From Nocardia sp. NBC_01730 (GTDB taxonomy: Bacteria > Actinomycetota > Actinomycetes > Mycobacteriales > Mycobacteriaceae), in NCBI RefSeq assembly GCF_035920445.1, contig NZ_CP109162.1:1550001-1614000 (forward strand): a DNA stretch of 64,000 nucleotides, in the 5' to 3' direction. The translations under genes and the position numbers were made by a program. The notes under the pieces are model-generated. The model made no database searches. It saw only the letters and a list, made by a program, of their open reading frames with translations, and was not told the origin of the DNA. Below are positions 44,486-57,708 of this stretch, piece by piece. Within the stretch, counting starts at the first letter, position 1, and every line of letters starts with the position of its first letter.

Positions 44486-46342
44486 CTAGCCGAGCAGCTC
44501 GTCCACGTAGCACCACCGCCACGCCTCACCCGGCTCCACACTACGCATCACCGGATGCCCGCTGCTCGCGTAGTGCTTGGTCGCATGATTGCCCGGCGAG
44601 GAGTCGCAGCAGGCGATGTGCTCACACGACAAGCACATCCGGAGATGCACCCACACCAGCCCCTCGGCCACACATTCGGCGCACTCGTCGGCCCCAGTAG
44701 GCTCACACACCAGCGGCGCGGCGCACAGATGCGCGCAGTTGTCCTCGGCCACCGGGCCCGCCAGCGGTTCGAGACGCCCTTCCTCGGCCTCGTCGAAGCG
44801 GTCGATCATCGACTCCTCGAGATCCAGCCGCGCCATGACGTGCTGAAGGATCTCGTAGTCCACCACCCCGGAATCCCGCACCCGCAGCACGGTTTCGCGT
44901 TCGGCACGCAGCATCTCCAGCCGCAGCCGCCGGTACTCGGCGGTGGGGGTGGCCAGTTCCGACTCGGCGCGTCCTAGCCGCTCCCACGCGGCATTCGTCT
45001 TCCAGGTCACACGGTCGCGCAGCATCTCGACCACGGCGGGCGGGGTATCCGGCGTGATCGCCGCATCGAGCGCGGCCAGGCCCGCCGCAGTGGATTGCTG
45101 CAACAGGTTGGCCTTCTGCAGCGCGTCCTCGGCACGGCTGGGCCCGCGCAGCCGCAGCCACCGCATCAGCCACGGCAGCGATGTCCCCTGCAACAGCAGT
45201 GTTCCCGCCACCACGACCAGCGCGAGGAGTTTCAGCACCGGCAATTGCGGGGTGTCCTCGGGCAGCAGCAGCACCGCCGCCAATGTCACAACGCCGCGCA
45301 TACCCGCCCACGACACCACAACCAGGTGCGTCAATGGCACATCGTCGGCCCTCCCGAACCTGCGTGACAGCAGCGTCGACGGAAACACCCACAGCGGCCG
45401 CGCCAGCATCGTCACCGCCAGCACCGTGATCGCCGCCGACACCAGAGTGCGGTGGTCGAGCCCGCTGCTCCACGCACCCTCGACAATCGCGCGCACCTGC
45501 AACCCGATAATGACGAACACCGAACTCTCCAAGATGAATTGGATGGTCCGCCAGTTGATGCGCTCGGAGATCCGCGACGCCGCACTCTGCCACACCGGTG
45601 CGCCGTGTCCGAGGATCATGCCGCAGCAGACTACGGCGATCACCCCCGAGGCGTGGATGCCCTCGGCGGGCAGATACGCCGCGAACGGAGCCAAGAACGA
45701 CAGCGTCGTGTCGAGCACCGGATCGGTGATGCGCCGCCGCAGCATCGCCAGCAGGTAAGCGACGACGATGCCGACCACCGCACCACCGCCTGCCGCGAGC
45801 AGGAAGTCACCGCCGGCCTGCCACACCGACAGGGTGCCCGCCGACGCCGCTATCGCGGTGCGCAAAGCCACCAGCGCGGTCGCGTCGTTGAACAGCGACT
45901 CCGACTCCAGGATCGCCACGATCCGCCGCGGCATCCCGATCCGGCGCGCCACCGCCGTCGCGGCCACGGCGTCCGGCGGCGCCACCACCGCACCCAACGC
46001 GACCGCGACCGCGAACGGCACCGGCAAAAGCCACCACACCACCGCCGCGACGGCGAACGTGCTGAACAGCACCAACCCCACCGACAGCAGCACGATGGTG
46101 CGCACATTGGCGCGGAAATCCACCAGCGACGTGCGGATAGCGGCGGTATACAGCAACGGAGGCAGCAGACCGAGCAGAATGATCTCCGGATCCGGGTGGA
46201 TCTCCGGCACGAACGGCAGATACGACGCCGCCACCCCGGACAGTGTCAGCACCAGCGGTTCGGACACCCCGAACCGACGCGCCAGCGCCGCCAACGCGGC
46301 CGCCGACGCGACGAGAACAACCAGGCCGATCGCGACATGCAC
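44486..46342 (-). CDS. Na+/H+ antiporter with C-terminal UBP-type zinc finger
   Basis: The start is the GTG at 46342 (VHVAIGLVVLVASAAAL, 618 residues); the frame is open much further but that part is Arg-rich and antisense to the hydrolase gene. Residues 1-420 are a CPA1/NhaP exchanger with about 12 helices (LLPPLLYTAAIRTSLVDFR, VAPPDAVAATAV, ESLFNDATALVAL, SWAGMRGVVTLAAVL). A helical cytosolic region follows, and the last ~75 residues are a UBP zinc finger (CAECVAEGLVWVHLRMCLSCEHIACCDSS... ATKHYASSGHPVM) with its Cys/His set. It exchanges Na+ for H+; the finger probably regulates it, since bacteria have no ubiquitin. Confidence 0.9.
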   Translation of the reverse strand: MHVAIGLVVLVASAAALAALARRFGVSEPLVLTLSGVAASYLPFVPEIHPDPEIILLGLLPPLLYTAAIRTSLVDFRANVRTIVLLSVGLVLFSTFAVAAVVWWLLPVPFAVAVALGAVVAPPDAVAATAVARRIGMPRRIVAILESESLFNDATALVALRTAIAASAGTLSVWQAGGDFLLAAGGGAVVGIVVAYLLAMLRRRITDPVLDTTLSFLAPFAAYLPAEGIHASGVIAVVCCGMILGHGAPVWQSAASRISERINWRTIQFILESSVFVIIGLQVRAIVEGAWSSGLDHRTLVSAAITVLAVTMLARPLWVFPSTLLSRRFGRADDVPLTHLVVVSWAGMRGVVTLAAVLLLPEDTPQLPVLKLLALVVVAGTLLLQGTSLPWLMRWLRLRGPSRAEDALQKANLLQQSTAAGLAALDAAITPDTPPAVVEMLRDRVTWKTNAAWERLGRAESELATPTAEYRRLRLEMLRAERETVLRVRDSGVVDYEILQHVMARLDLEESMIDRFDEAEEGRLEPLAGPVAEDNCAHLCAAPLVCEPTGADECAECVAEGLVWVHLRMCLSCEHIACCDSSPGNHATKHYASSGHPVMRSVEPGEAWRWCYVDELLG

Positions 46343-46467
46343 TGTGGCATTCTCGCAGAGCGCACGATCGGCAACCGGCCGCGCGGTATGTGACACGTGC
46401 GCGGTCGGCGGAACGGCTGTGCCCGGCGCGTGCACGCGCCATGCTTGTCGGCGAAAGGGAGGTAGGC

Positions 46468-47358
46468 ATGGAGGAGTTTGCGTCCTGGCGGGCGAACGGA
46501 CGACGGCACACCCACCGCGGTCACCAGATCTTCTGGCGGGACGGCGGCGGGGGCGCCGAAGACACACTCGTCTGTATCCACGGATTTCCCACCGCATCAT
46601 GGGACTGGCACGCCGTCTGGCCCGGCCTGTGCGAACGCTTCGCACGGGTCATCGCCCCGGACATGATCGGTTACGGCTGGTCGGCGAAACCGCGCCACTA
46701 CGACTACACGATCGGCGACCAGGCCGACATCCACGAAAACCTGCTGCGTGAACAAGGCGTGGGCCGGTACCACATCCTCGCCCACGACTACGGCGACACG
46801 GTCACGCAGGAACTGCTGGCCCGCGATGCCGAACGCCGTGCGGCAGGCGACGAATCACTGATGATCGAATCGGTGTGCCTGCTCAACGGCGGCCTGTTCC
46901 CCGAGGCCCACCGACCGCGTCTGATACAGCGGCTGCTGGCGAGCCCGCTTGGACCGGCAGTCGGGGTGTTCGGCAGTGAGCGCACCTTCTGCCACAGCCT
47001 GGCCGCGGTGTTCGGTCCCGACACCAAACCCAGCGACACCGAAGCACACCAGTTCTGGCTGCTGTGGTGCAGCAAGCACGGTAAACGCAATGGACACAAG
47101 CTGATCCGCTATATGGCCGAGCGCCGCAAGCATCGAGACCGCTGGGTCGGAGCGTTGCAGCAGGCGCAGGTCCCGATCCGGCTCATCGACGGCCTGCTCG
47201 ACCCGGTCTCCGGCGCGCACATGGTGCACCGCTACCGCGAGCTGATCCCCGACCCGGACGTGGTGGAACTGCCGAGGATCGGCCACTACCCCCAGCTCGA
47301 GGCGCCAGAGGAGACGCTGACGGCGTTCCTGGAATTTCACGGCAACCGGGTCGGCTGA
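46468..47358 (+). CDS. Alpha/beta hydrolase, epoxide hydrolase / dehalogenase-like
   Basis: The ATG follows GGGAGG (296 residues). Motifs: CIHGFPTASWDWHAVW (oxyanion loop), DMIGYGWSAKP, nucleophile elbow ILAHDYGDTV with Asp in the nucleophile place, acid region DGLLDPVSG and His in RIGHYPQLEAPEE. An Asp nucleophile points to the haloalkane dehalogenase/epoxide hydrolase branch rather than Ser esterases. Substrate unknown. Its 5' region is antisense to the antiporter start. Confidence 0.87.
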   Translation: MEEFASWRANGRRHTHRGHQIFWRDGGGGAEDTLVCIHGFPTASWDWHAVWPGLCERFARVIAPDMIGYGWSAKPRHYDYTIGDQADIHENLLREQGVGRYHILAHDYGDTVTQELLARDAERRAAGDESLMIESVCLLNGGLFPEAHRPRLIQRLLASPLGPAVGVFGSERTFCHSLAAVFGPDTKPSDTEAHQFWLLWCSKHGKRNGHKLIRYMAERRKHRDRWVGALQQAQVPIRLIDGLLDPVSGAHMVHRYRELIPDPDVVELPRIGHYPQLEAPEETLTAFLEFHGNRVG

Positions 47359-47762
47359 ACCCGCGCCATCGGCGATTCCCGCGGGCGGACGTTCGGGGTG
47401 ACCGCACCGCCGGGTCGTGGCGCCAGATTGTGTGAACCGGGAGGATCTGCCGCGCGTGAGCGAGGGGCAGATCCTCCCTATCTGTGAGACGCTCGGGCAC
47501 ATTCCGCTTACCGGCGGTACGGATCGGCCGATCTGTTGCGGTTGGTACAGGTCCGGACGCTGGCCAAGGCCCTGGTCCCAGAAGGCTTCGACGACTACAC
47601 GATCAGCACCGTGTCCGGGCGCGCGGTGACGCACAGCGCCGGCTACCCGTCGGCGGAACCGCACACATCGGCAGAGAACTCCGCATCAGCCACCGCGTCA
47701 CCCTGCGGACGCATCGACAGCGCCAACGCGTACAACACCGCACACAGCGGCACAGTATGCCC
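47359..47762. other. Gap with one strong inverted repeat
   Basis: No intact gene is seen. On the plus strand a short coding-like frame (LVQVRTLAKALVPEGFDDYTIS, 47535-47600) and on the minus strand a run LCAVLYALALSMRPQGDAVADAEF could be scraps of lost genes. The inverted repeat at 47439-47478 is listed separately. Confidence 0.4.
47439..47478. repeat. Perfect 13-bp inverted repeat
   Basis: GGGAGGATCTGCC (47439-47451) and GGCAGATCCTCCC (47466-47478) are exact complements around a 14-base loop. No T tract follows. It lies 80 bp after the hydrolase gene. It could be an attenuator or terminator-like hairpin, or a recombination site. Confidence 0.75.
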
Positions 47763-48663
47763 TCAGGCCGTCGTGGCGGGCTCCGGCTCGCTTGCCGCAT
47801 CACGGGCAAACCGCTCCACAGGCGCCCGTGTCACCGTCACCCATGTGTTGTTCACCGCCGCAGCGCCGGAAAACGTGTCTGTCAACGCCGGATCGTGCAG
47901 CAGATTCACATTCGCCCCCGGCACCGACGCCGCCACCTTCCAGCCGACACCCGGCTCACCGTGACCCCATCCGTGCGGAATCGCCACTGTACCGGCCCGG
48001 ATGTCGTCGCTGATTTCCAACGGCACCACGATCGATCCGGTGCGCGACCGCACCATCACCGGCTCACCGTCGCGCAATCCACCTTCAGCCGCATCCGCCG
48101 GATGCATCAGCGCCGTGCACCGATCACGGCCCTTCACCATCGCGGGCACACATGCAGCATCGCCAGCAACAGGTATACGTCACCACCCGGGCTCACCGCG
48201 ACATGCTGATCGGCCAACCGCGCCGTCTCCGTCCGACGCGGGTCGACGGGAACTGATCGATCGATGACGCTGAATAGAAGTTCCTCGTCCGTAACACCGC
48301 ACGCAGCATCACCGCGTACAGCACCGACGAACTGTGCGCGGCCGGATTGCCCAGGTACATGCCGATAGCGCTGGGCCCGTGCTCGCGCTGCACCTTCCGC
48401 AGCCGCTGCCCGATCTCCCGGAACGCCTCCTCCCACCCGACCGGCTCGAACGACTCACCCACTCGCCGCACCGGGGTGCGTAACCGGTCAGGGTCATGAT
48501 GCAGCCCACCCATCGCCGTCGCCTTCGGGCAGATGTACCCGTTCGACAACACGTCTTGCGGATTCCCCTCGATCCGCCTCACCTGGTCGTCCTCGACCGT
48601 GACCAGGATTCCGCAGTGGGCCTCACACAATGTGCACTGCCGGGCAATGGTGGTAGCACGCAT
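47763..48663 (-). pseudogene. Collapsed molybdopterin oxidoreductase (formate-dehydrogenase-like)
   Basis: The 5' part (MRATTIARQCTLCEAHCGILV, then NPQDVLSNGYICPKA) is the N-terminal [4Fe-4S] Cys domain and start of the catalytic fold. After about 140 residues the frame breaks; a neighbouring frame holds RTETARLADQHVAVSPGGDVYLLLAM; then a third frame gives the C-terminal MGD-binding domain (LMHPADAAEGGLRDGEPVMVRSRTGSI... HGWGHGEPGVGW). Together only about 290 of the usual ~700 residues remain. It is an internal deletion with at least two frame changes. Confidence 0.85.
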
Positions 48664-48729
48664 GGATTTTCACCTTCTGCCGGTTCGCTTCCCACAGGCT
48701 AATCGCGGCGCAGCGTCCCGTACAGGGCG

Positions 48730-49299
48730 CTATGATCCGCGAATCCGCACATGGACATGCACGTCGTGCCACCCATCGGAATGCAGCCCGGCGCTGCGCT
48801 TGACGGACTCCGGCGCGAATCCCGCCTTCGTCGCCGCCCGGCACGAGGGCAGATTCCGCACCGAATGCGACACCTCCAGCCGGTGAAAACCGGCCCCGAA
48901 CGCCCAGCGCGTCAGGACGGCCAGCGCGCCGGGCGTCACACCGCGACCCCGCCATCGCGGAACCGTCCAATACGCGACCTCCGACAGCCCGGCGGGCGGC
49001 GACATGTGCCGCAACCCGATCCGGCCCGCTACCACATCGCCCACGGTGACCGCCCACTGCGGATCGCGACCACTCGACCACCCCGCACACCAGCGCTCGA
49101 TCAGCCCCGCCGCCTCGTCCTCGGACACCGCACTGCGGACATGCCAGCGCTGAATGTCCGGATCACGGTAGGCGGCATGCACCGCGGGCGCGTCGGCGGT
49201 GGACCAAGGCCGCAACGTCACCACCTCGCCCCGCAGGGTGGGCTGCGTCCCGGCAGCGAACACAGCGGCGGCAACAACATCGGGCATCAGCGCAGGCAC
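48730..49299 (-). CDS. GNAT-family N-acetyltransferase
   Basis: The GTG at 49299 is preceded by GAGG 11 bases upstream (189 residues); a longer upstream frame overlaps the SGNH gene. It is a RimJ/RimL-type GNAT: VTLRPWSTADAPAVHAAYRDPDIQRW, WAVTVGDVVAGRIGLRH and the CoA loop VPRWRGRGVTPGALAVLTRWAF. It acetylates an amine, perhaps a protein N-terminus or drug. It follows the SGNH gene by 40 bp on the same strand. Confidence 0.85.
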   Translation of the reverse strand: MPALMPDVVAAAVFAAGTQPTLRGEVVTLRPWSTADAPAVHAAYRDPDIQRWHVRSAVSEDEAAGLIERWCAGWSSGRDPQWAVTVGDVVAGRIGLRHMSPPAGLSEVAYWTVPRWRGRGVTPGALAVLTRWAFGAGFHRLEVSHSVRNLPSCRAATKAGFAPESVKRSAGLHSDGWHDVHVHVRIRGS

Positions 49300-49339
49300 A
49301 TCCGAATTATCCTCGGACGCTTCGTTTTTCGTCCAGGAA

Positions 49340-50224
49340 TCAACCGGCCAAGGCCGCAAGCACGCTCCTGGCCTGGTGATCGGCGCCGAGCTGATTCGGA
49401 TGGAACGGCACCGCCGGGCCCACCGGATCACCGGAGAACGGGACCAGCCCCTCCACCCACCGCGTTCCCGGCGCCTGACATGCGTCGTGCCCGGCGCTCG
49501 TGGTGTATGAGTCGACGAACTCCGCACCGGTCGCCCGCGCCACCCGCGCCAGCATCGCGTCCAGCTCGATCAGCTTGTGGCCCAGCCAGTTCGCGTCCGC
49601 ATCCGAGATCGGGACGGAGGGAAAGCAACCGGGTCCGGTGCTGACGCCCGCGAAGTAGTCCAGCAGCAGAATCCGCGCACGCGGCGACCGCGCACGGATG
49701 CCCTCGATCACCGCCGTAACCTTCGGCGCGACCGCGGCGATATTCGCCGACATCCGATCCACGCCGTCGACCACCAGCGTATTCAGGCAAGGCGACACCA
49801 CAGGGTCGGCGGTCAGGCAGCGCTGGACCGTTGCGGCCAATCCCGCGTCGTTACCACCGATTTCAAGGGTCACCAGATCCGTTGATGAGGTGAGGCGATC
49901 GAACTGCGGCGCGTTCACTCCGCGCGCAGTGCTCTGCGCAGCGGTCATATGCGCGGTCGTCGCCCCACCACAGGTCGCGTCCCGGAACACCGGCATCGCC
50001 AGTGCCGCGGCCACCTGCTTGGCGTAGTCGGCCCGGCTCTGTGCGCACCCGATCGGCACGAACTCGTCGGTCGGCTGACTCAACGAGGCATCAGCCGCCC
50101 ACGAGTCGCCCAAAGCGACGTACTCACCGAACGGGGGAGCCGCCGAGGACGCCGACACCTGCACACCCGAGACAGCAGCGCCGATCGCCGCGCACGCCAC
50201 CACCGCGCGCACCCTCCTGCCCAT
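49340..50224 (-). CDS. Secreted SGNH/GDSL hydrolase
   Basis: The 294 residues have a Sec signal peptide with Ala-Pro cleavage (about residue 29) and no lipobox. SGNH blocks: YVALGDSWAAD (Ser, block I), DLVTLEIGGNDAG (Gly and Asn, blocks II-III) and VPFHPNQLGA (Asp replaced by F-H-P-N; His, block V). Paired Cys suggest disulphides. It is an exported lipase/esterase. A TTGGACG palindrome lies 34-49 bp upstream. Confidence 0.88.
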   Translation of the reverse strand: MGRRVRAVVACAAIGAAVSGVQVSASSAAPPFGEYVALGDSWAADASLSQPTDEFVPIGCAQSRADYAKQVAAALAMPVFRDATCGGATTAHMTAAQSTARGVNAPQFDRLTSSTDLVTLEIGGNDAGLAATVQRCLTADPVVSPCLNTLVVDGVDRMSANIAAVAPKVTAVIEGIRARSPRARILLLDYFAGVSTGPGCFPSVPISDADANWLGHKLIELDAMLARVARATGAEFVDSYTTSAGHDACQAPGTRWVEGLVPFSGDPVGPAVPFHPNQLGADHQARSVLAALAG

Positions 50225-50257
50225 ATCGCCTCCACACCTAGCCGACTACCAGCAAAT

Positions 50258-50273
50258 TTGGACGTTCGTCCAA
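50258..50273. promoter_or_regulatory. TTGGACG-TT-CGTCCAA palindromic operator
   Basis: Perfect 7-bp arms around a 2-base centre, 34 bp before the SGNH start, typical of a TetR-type operator. No TetR gene is adjacent. The rest of 50225-50445 holds no gene. Confidence 0.55.
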
Positions 50274-50445
50274 TATCGGTGAACTTAGCATCTCCTTGTC
50301 CAGCACGCGCACGCGGCGTCCAAATCCCGCCAGCCTCAGCATATTTCAGCGCCAAAGCATCGACTGGATCGCCTACTCGACCGACCATATTGTGACGTTC
50401 GATCGCAGCCCGTCCCCGGAGAAGAAGCAGGGGGTGACCTCTCAG

Positions 50446-51090
50446 CTACACGGTCGGCTCGCGGACGGACACCACGGTGACGGATTCCTCCTTCGGCGGA
50501 ACACGGAATCCCGGCAGATACCGATTCGCCGCAGGAATCAGCAGGTGAATCAGCGGACCGATCCCGAACGCGTACACGAGCGTTCCGATACCAACACCGC
50601 CGCCGAGAATCCACCCGGTCGACAACACCATCACCTCGATCACCGTGCGCACCATCCACACCGGTTTTCCGGTCCGGCGAACCAGTCCAGTCATCAATCC
50701 ATCCCGCGGCCCCGGCCCCATTCCCGCGCCGATGTACAACACACTGGCCACCGCGTTCAGCATCACCGCTGCGCCCATCGCGCCCACCCGCGCCGGCAGC
50801 GCGTCCCACGACGGCAGCCACCCCAGGCCGGCGTCGACCGACAGCGCGATCACCACGACATTGCTCACCGTTCCCAATCCGGGCAACTGCCGCAACGGAA
50901 TCCACGCCAACAGCACCGCAACACCGGTCACCGCCGTCACCGCCCCGAAACTGATCGGTACATGCCGCCCCACCCCTTGATGAAACACATCCCACGGATC
51001 CAGCCCAAGCCCCGCCTGAACCATGACGGCCATCGAGAACCCGTACAACCACAACCCGACATACAACGCGACCAATCGACGAACCAGCAC
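50446..51090 (-). CDS. YczE/YitT-like integral membrane protein
   Basis: I place the start at the GTG at 51090 (VLVRRLVALYVGLWLYG), where homologues begin, because the frame's first GTG (51132) would put two operator-like repeats inside the gene. The 214 residues have about five helices and the family block MVQAGLGLDPWDVFHQG and GAGMGPGPRDGLMTGL. Such proteins usually stand beside a MocR-type regulator, which is absent here. Substrate unknown. Confidence 0.8.
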   Translation of the reverse strand: MLVRRLVALYVGLWLYGFSMAVMVQAGLGLDPWDVFHQGVGRHVPISFGAVTAVTGVAVLLAWIPLRQLPGLGTVSNVVVIALSVDAGLGWLPSWDALPARVGAMGAAVMLNAVASVLYIGAGMGPGPRDGLMTGLVRRTGKPVWMVRTVIEVMVLSTGWILGGGVGIGTLVYAFGIGPLIHLLIPAANRYLPGFRVPPKEESVTVVSVREPTV

Positions 51091-51109
51091 CGACCGAGCA
51101 TGCCGATAA

Positions 51110-51150
51110 CTGGACTGCCAAAACAGAGCCACCTACCAACTACTGGACTG
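51110..51150. repeat. Direct ACTGGACTG repeats, 32 bp apart
   Basis: ACTGGACTG occurs at 51110-51118 and 51142-51150 on the same strand, three helix turns apart, just upstream of the chosen YczE start. Direct repeats of this type are bound by MocR/PdxR-like regulators. No such regulator lies between here and the kinase gene at 51223. Confidence 0.55.
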
Positions 51151-51222
51151 TAAAACTCAATCTCCACCCACCCTGCCCCAGAACCGCATATGCGGTTCAT
51201 GATCAGCCAAGTGCGCTACCGG

Positions 51223-53073
<1,851 letters not shown>

Positions 53074-53141
53074 CTAACCGACAGCGCGTCGCGATGGCAG
53101 CGTGGGGATCGGATGCGACGAAGGAGGGATGGACGACAGAC

Positions 53142-54137
53142 ATGGATAACCGACTGCCCGATGATCACACCATGAAGGCCGCGCTCGCGCTCGCGGTGCG
53201 AGCACCGTCGGTACACAACACACAGCCATGGCGGTTCCGCATCGGTGAGCGCGGAGTGCGCATCTACCTCGACCCGACGCGAGCACACCCCTCGACCGAT
53301 CCCGACCAGCGTGATCTCGTACTCAGCTGCGGCGCGGCACTGCACCACTTACGGATCGCGCTCGCGGCCATGGGATGGTCGGCCGTGGTGCACAGACTTC
53401 CCAATCCCGCCGATCAGAATCACCTGGCTTCGATAGAACTCCTCCGGAATCGGCCGACCATGACCGATGTCGCGCTGGGCGCCGCGATAACCGACAGACG
53501 AACCGACCGCAGGAACTACAGCTCCCGACCCCTACCGCCGGGCTATCTCGGGCTGGTCACCGAACGCGCCGCGGAGTTCGGCGGCGTCATCCGCCAGGCC
53601 GCATACAAATCGCGCGACCGGCTCGTCGAGGCGATGAACGCGGCGGCACGACAACACCCCGAAGACCCGGACTATCAACTCGAGCTGGCGGCATGGAGCG
53701 GCAGGCACGACACCGCCAACGGTGTACCGGCACGCGACACCACGCCACCCCGCACCGGCCAGGAGATTTCGAGCCGGGTCTTCACCGCGCCACGGCTGAT
53801 CGATCGCACCCGCGAACCCGACTACGCCGAACTGCTGGTGCTCGGCACCGCAGCCGACGACCGGCTGTCGCGACTGCGCGCGGGCGAAGCGACAAGCGCG
53901 GTCCTCTTGACCGCCACGAATGTCGGATTGGCCACCTGCCTGCTGACCGAGCCGCTGGAGATCCCCGAACTGCGCAAGAAGATCAGCCTCGGCGTGCTCG
54001 ACGACGCCACCTCCCCACAAGCTGTCATCAGAATCGGCTGGCTGCCCGACGACACCCCGCCACTGCCGGTAGCGCCACGACGGACGGTCGACGAAGTGCT
54101 GGACCCGTTCGACGCCGGGGAAACCACCGCCCACTGA
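53142..54137 (+). CDS. Acg-like nitroreductase-family protein
   Basis: I choose the ATG at 53142 (MDNRLPDDH, 331 residues, the usual Acg length). Family blocks: LAVRAPSVHNTQPWRF near the N-terminus, LVLSCGAALHHLRIAL, DRRTDRRNYSSRPLP and LLLTATNVGLATCLLTEPLEI-type end. In M. tuberculosis these DosR-regulon proteins (Rv2032, Rv3127, Rv3131) bind FMN but lack classic nitroreductase activity. It is divergent from the kinase gene; the 170-bp region between has only weak matches to a DosR box. Confidence 0.88.
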   Translation: MDNRLPDDHTMKAALALAVRAPSVHNTQPWRFRIGERGVRIYLDPTRAHPSTDPDQRDLVLSCGAALHHLRIALAAMGWSAVVHRLPNPADQNHLASIELLRNRPTMTDVALGAAITDRRTDRRNYSSRPLPPGYLGLVTERAAEFGGVIRQAAYKSRDRLVEAMNAAARQHPEDPDYQLELAAWSGRHDTANGVPARDTTPPRTGQEISSRVFTAPRLIDRTREPDYAELLVLGTAADDRLSRLRAGEATSAVLLTATNVGLATCLLTEPLEIPELRKKISLGVLDDATSPQAVIRIGWLPDDTPPLPVAPRRTVDEVLDPFDAGETTAH

Positions 54138-54202
54138 GCAGCGTCTTCCGTCGTCGTCGCGATGCGTGCACTGGGCAACCGAGGACCGGTGGCCGCCCAG
54201 CG

Positions 54203-54216
54203 AGGGACTTTCGCCC
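54203..54216 (+). promoter_or_regulatory. Candidate DosR box upstream of the stress protein
   Basis: GGGACTTTCGCCCC matches the core GGGACTTTAGTCCC in 12 of 14 positions. It lies 81 bp before the universal stress gene start. This is the best DosR-box match in the window. Confidence 0.6.
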
Positions 54217-54296
54217 CTGTCGCGCACGAGGCCCGGCAGGAATGCTCGATACCGAACCTCTCGATACTGAACCTGATGACGACGATAGGTAAGCCG

Positions 54297-54800
54297 ATGG
54301 CCGACTCCGCTGCCTCGCAGTCCGCCCCGCAAATGATCGCAGCTGTGGACGGCTCCGCCAGCTCATATCAAGCGGTGGCCTGGGCAGCGGTCGAGGCTGC
54401 CTTGCACCGCCGAGAACTACACATTCTCACCTCGATGGCGCTGCCCGGCGGTTTCGGTCCCGGCACGGCACTGAGCGAGTCGGACATGGAGTGCAAGCGG
54501 CGCGACGGCGAGCGGATCGTCACCGAAGCCAGCAGGATCGCGCGAGCCGCCGTGCTGGGTGCAGAACTCGTCCTCACCACCGAGGTGTCGTTCGACCTCC
54601 CCGTTCCCACCCTGATCGCCCGGTCGGAACAAGTGAAGATGCTGGTGATCGGCAGCAGCCGGGGCCTCAGCGCCGTCCACCGCGGGCCGCTCAGCTCGGT
54701 CAGCACCGCCGTGACCCGGCACGCGCACTGCCCGGTCGTCGTCATCCACTCGCGGTCATCCACGACATCGCCGGCATCGTCAACGGGTGCCCGCCTGTAG
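54297..54800 (+). CDS. Universal stress protein (single domain)
   Basis: The ATG at 54297 gives 167 residues; an in-frame ATG 7 codons upstream is possible. USP fold: MIAAVDGSASSYQAVAWAA (residues 12-30) and VKMLVIGSSRGLSAVHRGPLSSVSTAVTRHAHCPVVVI (ATP-binding loop). Mycobacterial dormancy USPs such as Rv2623 have two domains; this has one. It lies between the two kinase genes and has a DosR box upstream, so low-oxygen induction is likely. Confidence 0.88.
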   Translation: MADSAASQSAPQMIAAVDGSASSYQAVAWAAVEAALHRRELHILTSMALPGGFGPGTALSESDMECKRRDGERIVTEASRIARAAVLGAELVLTTEVSFDLPVPTLIARSEQVKMLVIGSSRGLSAVHRGPLSSVSTAVTRHAHCPVVVIHSRSSTTSPASSTGARL

Positions 54801-54870
54801 GTCATGGATTCACCGTGACATAGCACCGGTCCTTGGTCACGAACCACACGGTCGGCACCAGCTCGGTCGG

Positions 54871-57332
<2,462 letters not shown>

Positions 57333-57708
57333 GGGTACACCTCTCCCTCAGTCGACATCCCCGGACTATGGAGCGTCATGGTGGCGCACGCCGGACTTCG
57401 ACCGTGGACCAGTGACCGAAGCCGCTTGACCGGGCCGGTAGCTACCCGCCGACCGCTGTCATGACCATTCTGCGCCGATAGCCGGGCGCGCGCCCCCTCA
57501 ACCACCGTCTGATCCCGCGAGCGGTCGGTGTCCGGCACAACCGAGCCGGGGCCATTACGCGACCGGCGCCCGCTCGGCCCCATCAGCCGATGACCTTCTG
57601 CTCTGCCCGAACAGGGCCCAGGGGAGACGCTCAAAACTCGACTCCCCGATCCTTTTTACTGTCGACAGCCAGCCGCCGCTCACGGCGACTCCAATCGACA
57701 CGATCGCG
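57333..57708. other. Upstream region of the DosR-like operon
   Basis: No gene is seen in these 376 bases between the DosR-like start and the nitroreductase stop. Imperfect DosR-box-like stretches occur (for example CGGACTATGGAGCG, 9 of 14), too weak to call. No clear terminator for the nitroreductase gene is visible. Confidence 0.4.
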
